Made by a program: the position numbers and the translations under genes. The notes under the pieces were generated by a model. It was not told the DNA's origin. It ran no database searches and saw only the letters and a list, made by a program, of their open reading frames with translations. Positions 43,592-51,575 of a DNA stretch of 64,000 nucleotides are shown here, piece after piece (position 1 is the stretch's first letter; every line of letters starts with the position of its first letter). The stretch spans positions 91,641 to 155,640 of the forward strand of contig NZ_JZRB01000016.1 in assembly GCF_000964085.1 (NCBI RefSeq), read 5' to 3'. Source of the stretch: Luteibacter yeojuensis. GTDB lineage: Bacteria > Pseudomonadota > Gammaproteobacteria > Xanthomonadales > Rhodanobacteraceae.

Positions 43592-44341
43592 CTAGAGCTT
43601 GTAGCCGCGGTGGATGGCGACGATGCCGTTGGTGAGGTTGCGCACTTCGACATGGCCAAAGCCGGCGGCGAGCATCATGTCTTTCAGCGTGCCCTGGTCG
43701 GGGTGCTTGCGGATGGATTCCGCCAGGTAGCGGTAGCTGTCGCTGTCGTTGGCGAACAGCTTGCCCAGCCGCGGCAGGATCTGGAACGAGTGCACGTCGT
43801 ACAGCTTCGAGAGCAGGGGGCTTTGCACCTTCGAGAACTCGAGCACCAGCAAGCGGCCGCCCGGCTTGAGGATGCGCTGCATGTCGGCAAGCGCCTTGTC
43901 CTTGTCGGTGACATTGCGCAGGCCGAACGCGATGGTGACGGCGTCGAAGCTGTTGTCGGGGAACGGCAGCGCCTCGGCATTCATCTGCGCCCAGCGCAGG
44001 CCCGCCACGAGGCCGCGATCGGTAAGGCGGTCGCGACCCACGCCCAGCATGGCGGCGTTGATATCGCCCACCACCACCTCGCCTTCATCGCCCACCACCG
44101 GCTTGAGCAGCGCGGCGATATCGCCCGTGCCGCCCGCCAGGTCGAGCACGCGATCGCCGCGGCGCACGCCGCTGACGGCCACGAAATGGCGCTTCCATAG
44201 CCGGTGCACGCCGAACGACATGAGGTCGTTCATGAGGTCGTAATTGCGGGCCACGGACGTGAAGACCTGGCCGACGAGCTTCTGCTTGTCGCCGACCGGC
44301 ACGTCGCGGAAGCCGAAATGAGTGGTGGATTCGTTCGCCAT
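43592..44341 (-). CDS. ubiE: Demethylmenaquinone/2-methoxy-6-polyprenyl-benzoquinol C-methyltransferase
   Basis: A 249-residue SAM-dependent methyltransferase of ubiquinone synthesis. The SAM site [12 protein letters not shown] is near residue 68; signature blocks are [35 protein letters not shown] (the UbiE/COQ5 signature) and [20 protein letters not shown]. In E. coli it heads ubiE-ubiJ-ubiB; here it is flanked on both sides by large toxin-like genes and ubiJB lies about 25 kb away. Confidence 0.96.
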   Translation of the reverse strand: MANESTTHFGFRDVPVGDKQKLVGQVFTSVARNYDLMNDLMSFGVHRLWKRHFVAVSGVRRGDRVLDLAGGTGDIAALLKPVVGDEGEVVVGDINAAMLGVGRDRLTDRGLVAGLRWAQMNAEALPFPDNSFDAVTIAFGLRNVTDKDKALADMQRILKPGGRLLVLEFSKVQSPLLSKLYDVHSFQILPRLGKLFANDSDSYRYLAESIRKHPDQGTLKDMMLAAGFGHVEVRNLTNGIVAIHRGYKL

Positions 44342-44381
44342 CGGGCGATGGTAGCCGGATCAGGCGGGGGGTGCGAGCCGG

Positions 44382-47300
44382 CTAGCGTGGCGGGGCGGGC
44401 CGCTGGCCCACCCCAAACATGCCCGGATGCAGGACGATCTCGCCCAGGGATACATCGACCCGGGGTGAGACGTCGCTGGCGGGCGGGCGCGGCGGGGGTG
44501 CCGACGGCAGGATCACATAGGTTTCGTGGCCCCGGTTGGTGACGCTGTACACGTTGTAGCGGTACCGCCCGTCGGGCCACATTTCGTCGCGTAGCCGATG
44601 CAACTGGATCTCCACGTGCACGGCGCGCATGTCAGCCATTTCGCTGGGCGACATGAACCGGGTGAGCAGGTCGCCGCGCATCACCCGCGCGATGACGTCG
44701 TCGGACCGCTCCGGCCCCAGCGTGGTGGTGTACAGGCCGGCGGGCCCCCGGTTGGGGTCTGCGCGGGATTGCCACAGGCTAAGCCGCGAGCCGCGAAACA
44801 CCGCGTAGCGGTTCGCGCGCGTGTAATGGTAGACACGCGCAGGCCATTGGCTGCGTTCGATCGGCTGCAGGTGCCACCCCGCGACCGGGTCGGGCGCGGC
44901 CGCCGGCCAACGCGCGCGCTGCCCGGCCAGCACCGCCGCCTGCCATGCGCCGCGGTCGGCCTCGCTGAGTTGGCCGCCCGTGCGCACCTGCTCGATGATG
45001 CGCTTCGCGGAACGATCGGAATGCTGGCTGGCGCGGAGCGTGCTCGCGACATGATGCAGTTGCACGCCGTCCAGCGATTGCAGTTCGGCCATCTCTCGCC
45101 GGTAACCGTCGAGGAAGTCGAGGACCCCGACGCCGACATCGGCCACCCTGGGGTTCGCGGGCGCGCCACCCGCCAGGCCCACGCGGGCCATGTGCCAGCC
45201 CCCCTCGCCGTAGGCCACGGGTGGCCCGTACCGCGACGGGTCGCCGTTCGGTGCCATGAGGCGCCAGGGCCCCTGGGCGTCGGGCCGGTGCACCCGGTAC
45301 ATGCTACCGTCGCGGGCGATATACGTGCCCGTGGTGGCGCCCGCATCGAGCCGGTGGATGCCATCGGGCCCGGGCGGGTGCGCCGGTACGCCCACCTTGC
45401 GTGCCAGGTACGCCGCGTCGAAGGGCCGGGCCGCGAAAGGCACGGGCACCTCCACGGCGCGCCCCGCATCCGCCGCCGCCCGTGCCACCGTCACCACCCG
45501 CGCCGGCCGGCCGGGCCTCGCCGTGCGTGCGAACGCCGGCAGGGTGGCCCGCCGTGCCCGCAGTGCGGGCGCGACGACGTCGAGGGCGCCGACATAGGCG
45601 CCCGTGGCATGGACGAAGGCCGCGCGGTAATCGCCGGCACGGATGGCTTCCTCCGCCTGCCATGCCGCGATCGCGGGGGCGCCCAGGACGGCGGTGGCGG
45701 CGCGCGCGACGCCTTCCAGCGTGAGCTCCGGCAGCCACGGCAAGACATCGGCGTCCTGGGCCGTGCGGCTTCCGGCCACGGCATGCCTGGCCAGCAGGTG
45801 CATGCCCGCATCGTAGTTCGCCGCGAAGATGTCGCCCGCGATATCGACGGACGCGAAGCGCTCGCCCGGGCGCGAGCCGTCGCCCCCCATCGAAAAAACG
45901 AACTGGGCCGTCCGCGTGCCGTAATCGATGCGGAAGCGGCCGCCGTCGCCATCCTCCGCGGGCAGGCGTTCGAGCAACCAGGACTCGAACATGCGGTTTT
46001 GGAAGAAGGCGCGCGCTGCTTCCGCCTGGTCGGCGTACTCGCGCACGGCGCGGCCGTCGGGCGCATCGGGCGTGTACAGCACGATGCGTGGCACGGCGTT
46101 CTTCTGCGCCACCGAGACCATGAGCAGGTCGCGCACGGGCGTGCCCTTGTAGGTGACCTGGCTGGCGACCACCTCGTGCCCTTCGACCTGGGCACGCCCC
46201 GCCGCCACGGGCGAATCCAGCACGGCGCGCAGCCACGCGTAGCCACGGAACGCGTGGTCGTCGATGAAGCCCGGCGGCATGGCCGGCACGAAGTAACCAA
46301 GGCGCGCCGTTTCGGCAGCAAGGGCCATCCGCGCGGCGAACAGCCCCATGGCTTCGGCTTTGGCAACGGCACCGGATGGCGACGTCGACAGCACCTCGGT
46401 GACATAGCCGCGGTAGCCGTTGGGTGCATCGAGCCCGCGGACCATCGCCCGCAGCGAGGCCGAGTCGAGGGCAAGCCGCCGCGTGCCATCGCGCAGCGCG
46501 TATTCATAGCCGTCGTAGGCGCCGATGTTGGCCATCGCGAGCTCGACAAGCCCCGTGTCGTCGATGTGCGCGGCGTGCGTCAGTGGCGGGCCACCCTCGA
46601 TACCGTCGGTGTCCGGCAACGCAAGCACGCGGTGGCGCTCGACGACGAGCCGGGCCGGGTCGCTGTCGATGCCATGGGCGCGCAGGCGTTGGCCAAGCGC
46701 CGCGCGCAGCCATGCGTCGAACGGCAGCCGCCGCCCCGCCGCGGGCCGCCCGGGGCCCTCCGCGAGCCGCAGCGCGTAATCGCCCGCGGCGCGCCGCCAG
46801 TCGGCGGCGACGGCCGCCGGCGCCTGCGCCAGGCGATCGCGCAGCAGGCGGTCAACGAGCCGTTGCTCGCGGTGATCGAGCAGGGCAGCGATATCGAAGA
46901 GCGTATCGAGCCGCAGCGCGGCGCTGATCGCATCCCCGGCCTGCCCGGCGGGGGATGCTTGCCACGCATGCGCGACAGCGCGCGCCTGCAGGGTGGTGAC
47001 ACCGTGCGCGAGCATCGCGAGGGCCTCGCCCTGGATGGGGCGCAGCAGCACGGGAGCAGGATGGAAACCCGCATCGCCCGCGGCGAGGCCCGGCGGCAGG
47101 CGGTCGATGGCAAACCAGCGCTGCGCCCAATCAGCGACATGCGTGGCGGCGTCGTCCATGGTGGCGAAGACGAGCCAGCCCTGCGCCGGCGTAAAGAGCA
47201 GAACATGGCCTGGCCACTCGTCGTCGGTGATGGCCACGACACCGGCCAGCGCGTGGCCGCCAATGATGGGCTGGTGCGCGTGGATGCCGGTGCCCATGGG

Positions 47301-47654
47301 GTCGCGGACGAACCGGCGCACGGCATGCACCGCGTCGCGCGCCAGCGTACCGTCGAGCGCCTGCAGCGCGGCCTCGTCGCGCATCAGCTGGCCGATGCGG
47401 CGTGCGAGCACGGCGTGGCGCGGCTGTGGCGTCGTGCCGGGGCCAGCATCGACGGGCGTGCGCCACCAGCGGCCCATGGCGTCGGCAAAGGCGGCCGCCT
47501 CACCGGGGGCAGGCTGCGCGGCGAAAGGGGGCAGGCCCTGCTGCAGCTCGCCGAGCCAGGCGTCGAAGCCGGCGATGCGGGCGATGGCGGCGATGGCCGC
47601 CTGTTCGGCCGGCTGGGTGTGGGCGGGCGGTGCCTGCGGGGGTGCCTGTTCCAT
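44382..47654 (-). CDS. Dermonecrotic-toxin-like (DUF6543) protein, copy C, with ADP-ribosyltransferase-like tail
   Basis: A 1090-residue paralogue of A and B. The core LYTPDAPDG begins at residue 526, followed by VREYADQAE and FESWLLERLP. A short strand-rich domain follows near 770 (GTYIARDGSMYRV, GGWHMARVGLAGG). The C-terminal module begins RVYHYTRANRYAVF at about 940, then GLYTTTLGP at 973 and AVHVEIQLHRL further on, giving His943, Tyr975 and a late acidic residue. This order recalls HYD1-type ADP-ribosyltransferase toxins; activity is inference. The ATG at 47654 has AAGG eight bases upstream. No signal peptide or immunity gene is seen. Confidence 0.65.
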   Translation of the reverse strand: MEQAPPQAPPAHTQPAEQAAIAAIARIAGFDAWLGELQQGLPPFAAQPAPGEAAAFADAMGRWWRTPVDAGPGTTPQPRHAVLARRIGQLMRDEAALQALDGTLARDAVHAVRRFVRDPMGTGIHAHQPIIGGHALAGVVAITDDEWPGHVLLFTPAQGWLVFATMDDAATHVADWAQRWFAIDRLPPGLAAGDAGFHPAPVLLRPIQGEALAMLAHGVTTLQARAVAHAWQASPAGQAGDAISAALRLDTLFDIAALLDHREQRLVDRLLRDRLAQAPAAVAADWRRAAGDYALRLAEGPGRPAAGRRLPFDAWLRAALGQRLRAHGIDSDPARLVVERHRVLALPDTDGIEGGPPLTHAAHIDDTGLVELAMANIGAYDGYEYALRDGTRRLALDSASLRAMVRGLDAPNGYRGYVTEVLSTSPSGAVAKAEAMGLFAARMALAAETARLGYFVPAMPPGFIDDHAFRGYAWLRAVLDSPVAAGRAQVEGHEVVASQVTYKGTPVRDLLMVSVAQKNAVPRIVLYTPDAPDGRAVREYADQAEAARAFFQNRMFESWLLERLPAEDGDGGRFRIDYGTRTAQFVFSMGGDGSRPGERFASVDIAGDIFAANYDAGMHLLARHAVAGSRTAQDADVLPWLPELTLEGVARAATAVLGAPAIAAWQAEEAIRAGDYRAAFVHATGAYVGALDVVAPALRARRATLPAFARTARPGRPARVVTVARAAADAGRAVEVPVPFAARPFDAAYLARKVGVPAHPPGPDGIHRLDAGATTGTYIARDGSMYRVHRPDAQGPWRLMAPNGDPSRYGPPVAYGEGGWHMARVGLAGGAPANPRVADVGVGVLDFLDGYRREMAELQSLDGVQLHHVASTLRASQHSDRSAKRIIEQVRTGGQLSEADRGAWQAAVLAGQRARWPAAAPDPVAGWHLQPIERSQWPARVYHYTRANRYAVFRGSRLSLWQSRADPNRGPAGLYTTTLGPERSDDVIARVMRGDLLTRFMSPSEMADMRAVHVEIQLHRLRDEMWPDGRYRYNVYSVTNRGHETYVILPSAPPPRPPASDVSPRVDVSLGEIVLHPGMFGVGQRPAPPR

Positions 47655-47713
47655 GGCGATACCTTGGCGAACGAATGTGTCCGCCAAGGCTAACGGGGGC
47701 TAAGCCAGGCCAC

Positions 47714-47754
47714 TGTAGGTGTCGGCACCTATCGCGTGTAGGCGTATTCCTGCA
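47714..47754. repeat. TGTAGG stem-loops upstream of toxin-like copy C
   Basis: TAGGTG (47716-47721) and CACCTA (47726-47731) form a small stem, and a second TGTAGG at 47737 faces CCTGCA at 47749. They lie between the plsB stop and the start of copy C, in the position matching the hairpins ahead of copies A and B. Confidence 0.45.
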
Positions 47755-47760
47755 TGCGTG

Positions 47761-50370
47761 TCAGTGCTGGCCGTGGTGCCGCTCGTGCTCGTTCGCCACG
47801 TGGCGTTCGTGCAGCGATTCGGCGCTGGTCTCGCCCGGGTCGTCCGGAGGCCGTGCGTCGAGGTCGCGGTCGTTGTCGCCACCCGGCGTGATCTTCAGGA
47901 TCGAGTGGCGTACCTCGCGGGCGAGGATGACCCGCGCATCGCGCACCATGTCTTCCAGCGCGTCGCTGAAATCGAGCTTGCCGGCGTCATCGGTCCATAC
48001 GACCCTGGCCTCGCGCAGCTTCTGGATGAAGCCGCGGAACAGGGCCTTGTCGAAGAACTCCGGCGCCGAGAGCTCGTTGAGCAGGCCGAGGCGTTGCGCG
48101 GTAAGCGTGCAGGTGGTTTCGAGTTCGCCGGCCGACAAGGTGTGCGGGCCGTTCTTCACCAGTGCCGCAATGGCGATGTAATACCGCTCGAACGCCTGCA
48201 GCATGCTGCGCGCGATGACGCGAAGCTGGTAGGCCCCGTCATCCTGGCCCGGGCCGCGCTCGAGCACGCGGCCCTCGGACGAGGCCTCGAGGATGCCGCG
48301 GCCGACGAAGAACTCGATGGTGTCGTGCACCTGTTTCGCGAAGCCTTCCTCGTCCCACGGCAGGAACAGTTCGCCCTGGATGAATGGGTAGATGAGCTTG
48401 CCAAGCCGCGCCACCGATGAGCGCGACATGCGCCGGTTGTTGAGGAAGCACGCGGCCACCCATGCGGCGACCGCGTTGAGGTGCAGCACGTTGTTGCGGA
48501 AATACGAGAGCAGCACCGCCTGCTCGCCCTCGGTGACGAGCACGTCGCCCAGGGGGTGGCGGACGCGGCGGATCCAGCCCATCTGCTCGCCATACGCGAT
48601 GATGCCCTGCGGGTTCATGGCGGTGATAGTGACGCGATCGGAGTAGGGCAGCTCCTGGAAGAGCGCCTTGGTGAGTTCGAGTTGCGCCAGCAGGTCGTTT
48701 TCCGCCATGGCGTGCTTGGGCGTGGCGAGCAACGCCAGCGCCAGCAGGTTGATGGGGTTCACGTCGGCCGCGCGGTTGATGTTCACCTGGATCTGTTCGG
48801 CCAGGCCATCGACCACGCTGTTGAGCCACTCGGGTTTGCTATCCGGCTCGGCCGTGGTCTCGCGCCAATCGGGCGCGGCGCCGTCGAGCAGCGGGGTAAG
48901 GCGGATCGGCTCGCCGAAGTTCAGCGTGACGTGGCCATAGCGCTGGCGCAGCACCTTGAGGCCGCGGATGAGGCCGAGCAGCGATTCCTTCTCCTTCGCC
49001 TTGCCCGATAGTTCACCGACATACGACTTGCCCTCCATGAGCTTTTCGTAGCCGATGTACACGGGCTGGAACAGCACGGGGCGGCGCGGTGCGCGGAGGA
49101 ACGCGCGCACGGTCATCACCAGCATGCCGGCGCGCGGCGCCAGCAAGCGGCCCGTGCGCGAGCGGCCGCCTTCGATGAAGTATTCGAGCGGTACGCCGCG
49201 GTCGACCAGCTGCGCGAGGTACTCGTTGAACACCACCGAGTACAACGCGTTGCCCTTGAAGCTGCGGCGCAGGAAGAACGCGCCGCCGCGGCGGAGGATG
49301 GGGCCGACCACCGGCAGGTTGAGGTTCACGCCGGCCGCGATGTGCGGGGGCACCACGCCCGAGTGGTGCAGCTGGTACGACAGGAGCAGGTAATCGGTGT
49401 GGCTGCGGTGGCACGGCACGTAGACCACTTCGTGGCCCGGCGCCTCGGCGCGCACCTTGTCGAAGTGGTGCATGGCGATGCCGTCGTACAGCTTGTTCCA
49501 GAAGTTGGAGAGCAGGAACGACGTGGAGCGCACCACGGGGTGGGAATAATCCGCCGCGATTTCCAGGGCGGCGTCGCGTGCGCGGCGCGCGGCCTTGGCT
49601 TGGGTGATGTTTTCCTTGCTGGCCGTGGCGGCGATGGCATCGCGCACCGGCTGCGCGTTCAGCACCGCGTCGACCACCGTGCGCCGGTGCGACAGATCGG
49701 GGCCGATTACCGCGGCACGGATGCGGCGGAAGTGCGTGCGCAGCACGCGGGCGATCTTGCGGGTGAGGCGCTCGTTGGTGAGGCCCTGCGATTCGGTCAG
49801 CACGGTGCGCAGCGACACCGGCTCGGAGAAGTGCACCACGGTATCGCGGCCATTGAGCAGCAGGGCCAGCATGCGGCGGAAGCGGCCCACGACGAGCCAG
49901 TTCTCGGCGAACAGCACGCTGAACCAGCCGCTTTCGCGGTTGGGGGCGCGGCCGACGTAGATCGAGACAGGGATGACCTGGATATCGCGCTGGGGGTCGT
50001 CCTCGATGGCGCGGATGAGCTGGCCGATGGGTTCCTTCGGCCCGCGTGCGTCGGTGCGGCCGAACAGCCAGCCGTGCCGCCGGCTGAGCGAAAACACCGA
50101 ACGCCGGCGGCGCCCGGGCAAGTCGAGCAGCTGCATGGGGCTGGGCAGGCCAGCCTCGCGGCAAGCGCGCTCGAGGATCAGGGCATCGGAGGTGCCGTCG
50201 CGCTCGATGGCGTAGCACACGGCGGCCCCGCTCTTGAGCAGCGCGGCGGGTTCGGCCGGGTCGCGCTTGATGCGCACCCAGGGCTCGAGCACGCGCCCCA
50301 GCAGCTTGAACCACCACGGGGAGCGGGCGACATGGACGTGCGGATCCGCACTCATGGGAATTTCGGACAT
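47761..50370 (-). CDS. plsB: Glycerol-3-phosphate 1-O-acyltransferase
   Basis: An 869-residue inner-membrane enzyme that starts phospholipid synthesis by acylating glycerol-3-phosphate. The catalytic HRSHTD box is at 321-326 (His306 in the E. coli enzyme). The further acyltransferase blocks follow in order: GAFFLRRSFKGN, YFIEGGRSRTGRLL and VFQPVYIGYEKLMEG-like (VLFQPVYIGYEKLM). The length is close to the E. coli enzyme (about 807) with a longer His-rich tail (HERHVANEHERHHGQH). An alternative start lies 15 bases downstream. Confidence 0.95.
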   Translation of the reverse strand: MSEIPMSADPHVHVARSPWWFKLLGRVLEPWVRIKRDPAEPAALLKSGAAVCYAIERDGTSDALILERACREAGLPSPMQLLDLPGRRRRSVFSLSRRHGWLFGRTDARGPKEPIGQLIRAIEDDPQRDIQVIPVSIYVGRAPNRESGWFSVLFAENWLVVGRFRRMLALLLNGRDTVVHFSEPVSLRTVLTESQGLTNERLTRKIARVLRTHFRRIRAAVIGPDLSHRRTVVDAVLNAQPVRDAIAATASKENITQAKAARRARDAALEIAADYSHPVVRSTSFLLSNFWNKLYDGIAMHHFDKVRAEAPGHEVVYVPCHRSHTDYLLLSYQLHHSGVVPPHIAAGVNLNLPVVGPILRRGGAFFLRRSFKGNALYSVVFNEYLAQLVDRGVPLEYFIEGGRSRTGRLLAPRAGMLVMTVRAFLRAPRRPVLFQPVYIGYEKLMEGKSYVGELSGKAKEKESLLGLIRGLKVLRQRYGHVTLNFGEPIRLTPLLDGAAPDWRETTAEPDSKPEWLNSVVDGLAEQIQVNINRAADVNPINLLALALLATPKHAMAENDLLAQLELTKALFQELPYSDRVTITAMNPQGIIAYGEQMGWIRRVRHPLGDVLVTEGEQAVLLSYFRNNVLHLNAVAAWVAACFLNNRRMSRSSVARLGKLIYPFIQGELFLPWDEEGFAKQVHDTIEFFVGRGILEASSEGRVLERGPGQDDGAYQLRVIARSMLQAFERYYIAIAALVKNGPHTLSAGELETTCTLTAQRLGLLNELSAPEFFDKALFRGFIQKLREARVVWTDDAGKLDFSDALEDMVRDARVILAREVRHSILKITPGGDNDRDLDARPPDDPGETSAESLHERHVANEHERHHGQH

Positions 50371-50387
50371 CGTGGGATTGTAAGGCC

Positions 50388-51356
50388 TTAGCGGGGCTTC
50401 GCGGCCGCGACCGGCGCGCCCGGGTCGCGGTGCGGCGGGGCGGCGGTGGCCGCCGGTGCCGGCGCGGTGGCGGGCGCCGGCGGCGGGTTCAGCTTGAAGT
50501 GCTCATTGCGCACGCTCTGCAGCAGGTCGCTGTCGTACCAGCGGCCATCGAGCAGGACAAGCGTGGCATCGGTCTGGATCGGCTTGTCGAGCAGGGTGTA
50601 GGTGATTTTCACGTGGGCCGTGCCGCCGGTGTTCTCCAGCGTATCGATGCTGATGGACTCGAAACTCTTGTCCAGCGACAGGCCGTACACGTTCAGCAGG
50701 TTCTTTAGCCCCAGCCACAGCGCCGAGTACGTGGCCATCGACTGGGTGAAGTCCATGCCATGCAGTGCCTCGGGCGTGCTGAGATGGGCCTTGCGTGCCG
50801 TGTCGACGAGGATGCCGATGGCCTGCTTCGCCTTGTCCTGGTCGCCCCAGGCCACGCCCTGGGTCCAGGGGGCGATGGCGTTCACCGCTTCGCGCAGCTG
50901 GCGCTTTTGCGGGATGGTGAGGTCCTTCGCCTGGTCGATGGCGGTCAGCGCCATCGACTGGCCGACGCCCGAGATAAGCGGCATCTGGTCTTTGTAATCG
51001 CGGTCGAAGTGGATGAGCGTCGGCCGCAGGTCGGCGTAGAGCTTTTTCTCCGCGTCGGGCTCGGTCAGGCGCTTCACGCCGTTCTCGAACTTCGCGCGGT
51101 CGTCGTCATTGATGGGTTCGGCCGCCGCGTTACGCCTGGGCCAGTCGGCCTTCAACGTGGCGAAATCGGCCGGCGGCAGCGCGTGCTGCCAGAACATGTC
51201 GAACTTGCCGTCGCGGATCAGCTCGAGCGATTCACGCGCGGCATCTTCGGGCGAGCCACCGCCGGGCGTGCCAGCCGGTTCCTTGTGGCGGTTGCAACCC
51301 GCGACGAACGCCAGCGCCAGCATGAGCAGCCAGGCCTTCGGGGTGGTGCGGATCAT
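50388..51356 (-). CDS. Predicted lipoprotein, function unknown
   Basis: A 322-residue lipoprotein with lipobox VAGC and Cys21 after a hydrophobic signal (AWLLMLALAF). The mature domain is helical in its first two thirds (DAARESLELIRDGKFDMFWQHAL, the IPQKRQLREAVNAIAPW segment) and has an NTF2- or DUF-like beta ending (AHVKITYTLLDKPIQTDATLVLLDGRWYD). The tail is Pro/Ala-rich. I do not recognise the family. It lies upstream of plsB by 17 bases on the same strand and may be cotranscribed with it. Confidence 0.7.
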   Translation of the reverse strand: MIRTTPKAWLLMLALAFVAGCNRHKEPAGTPGGGSPEDAARESLELIRDGKFDMFWQHALPPADFATLKADWPRRNAAAEPINDDDRAKFENGVKRLTEPDAEKKLYADLRPTLIHFDRDYKDQMPLISGVGQSMALTAIDQAKDLTIPQKRQLREAVNAIAPWTQGVAWGDQDKAKQAIGILVDTARKAHLSTPEALHGMDFTQSMATYSALWLGLKNLLNVYGLSLDKSFESISIDTLENTGGTAHVKITYTLLDKPIQTDATLVLLDGRWYDSDLLQSVRNEHFKLNPPPAPATAPAPAATAAPPHRDPGAPVAAAKPR

Positions 51357-51405
51357 GGGTGCGTCGTCCGTAAACGGCGGGGAAGCGAGATTACCGCATC
51401 CGCAT

Positions 51406-51442
51406 AAAGAAAAACCCCGGAGACCTTGGGTCTCACGGGGTT
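51406..51442 (-). terminator. Strong intrinsic terminator (minus strand)
   Basis: Read on the minus strand, AACCCCGTGAGACC and GGTCTCCGGGGTT form a 13-base stem with a CAA loop, followed by TTTCTTT. It ends the candidate small RNA, or read-through from the acid phosphatase gene, just before the lipoprotein gene. Confidence 0.85.
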
Positions 51443-51509
51443 ATCCGGCCCGAAGCCGGTAAGGGAAATGGCCTTGCCCGCTTTGCTCTTCGCACCGCGG
51501 GTTTCGGCG
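51406..51509 (-). ncRNA. Candidate small RNA of about 104 bases
   Basis: The minus strand has a promoter-like pair, TTGCTT at 51539-51544 and TATCAT at 51516-51521, with exactly 17 bases between. From the expected start near 51509 the transcript can fold CCCGC/GCGGG, then CCGGC/GCCGG with a TTCGG loop, then the terminator stem. A short open frame (MCLAETRGAKSKAGK...) crosses it but runs through the terminator, so a non-coding RNA seems more likely. No family is recognised. Confidence 0.5.
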
Positions 51510-51531
51510 AGGCACATGATAGTTGGACGAC

Positions 51532-51545
51532 ATTGCTAAAGCAAT
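51532..51545. promoter_or_regulatory. Palindrome ATTGCTAAAGCAAT over the -35 region
   Basis: A perfect 6-base inverted repeat with a 2-base centre, flanked by a further GACG/CGTC pairing. It overlaps the -35 element of the candidate small RNA promoter and lies in an AT-rich stretch, so it could be a regulator binding site. Confidence 0.45.
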
Positions 51546-51575
51546 ACGTCAAATATCATGACCTAAGTTATTGAA

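Noticed and set aside
51356..51518. A short minus-strand frame starting MCLAETRG across the candidate small RNA
   Set aside because: It runs through the terminator stem and into the lipoprotein gene, and has no good ribosome site.
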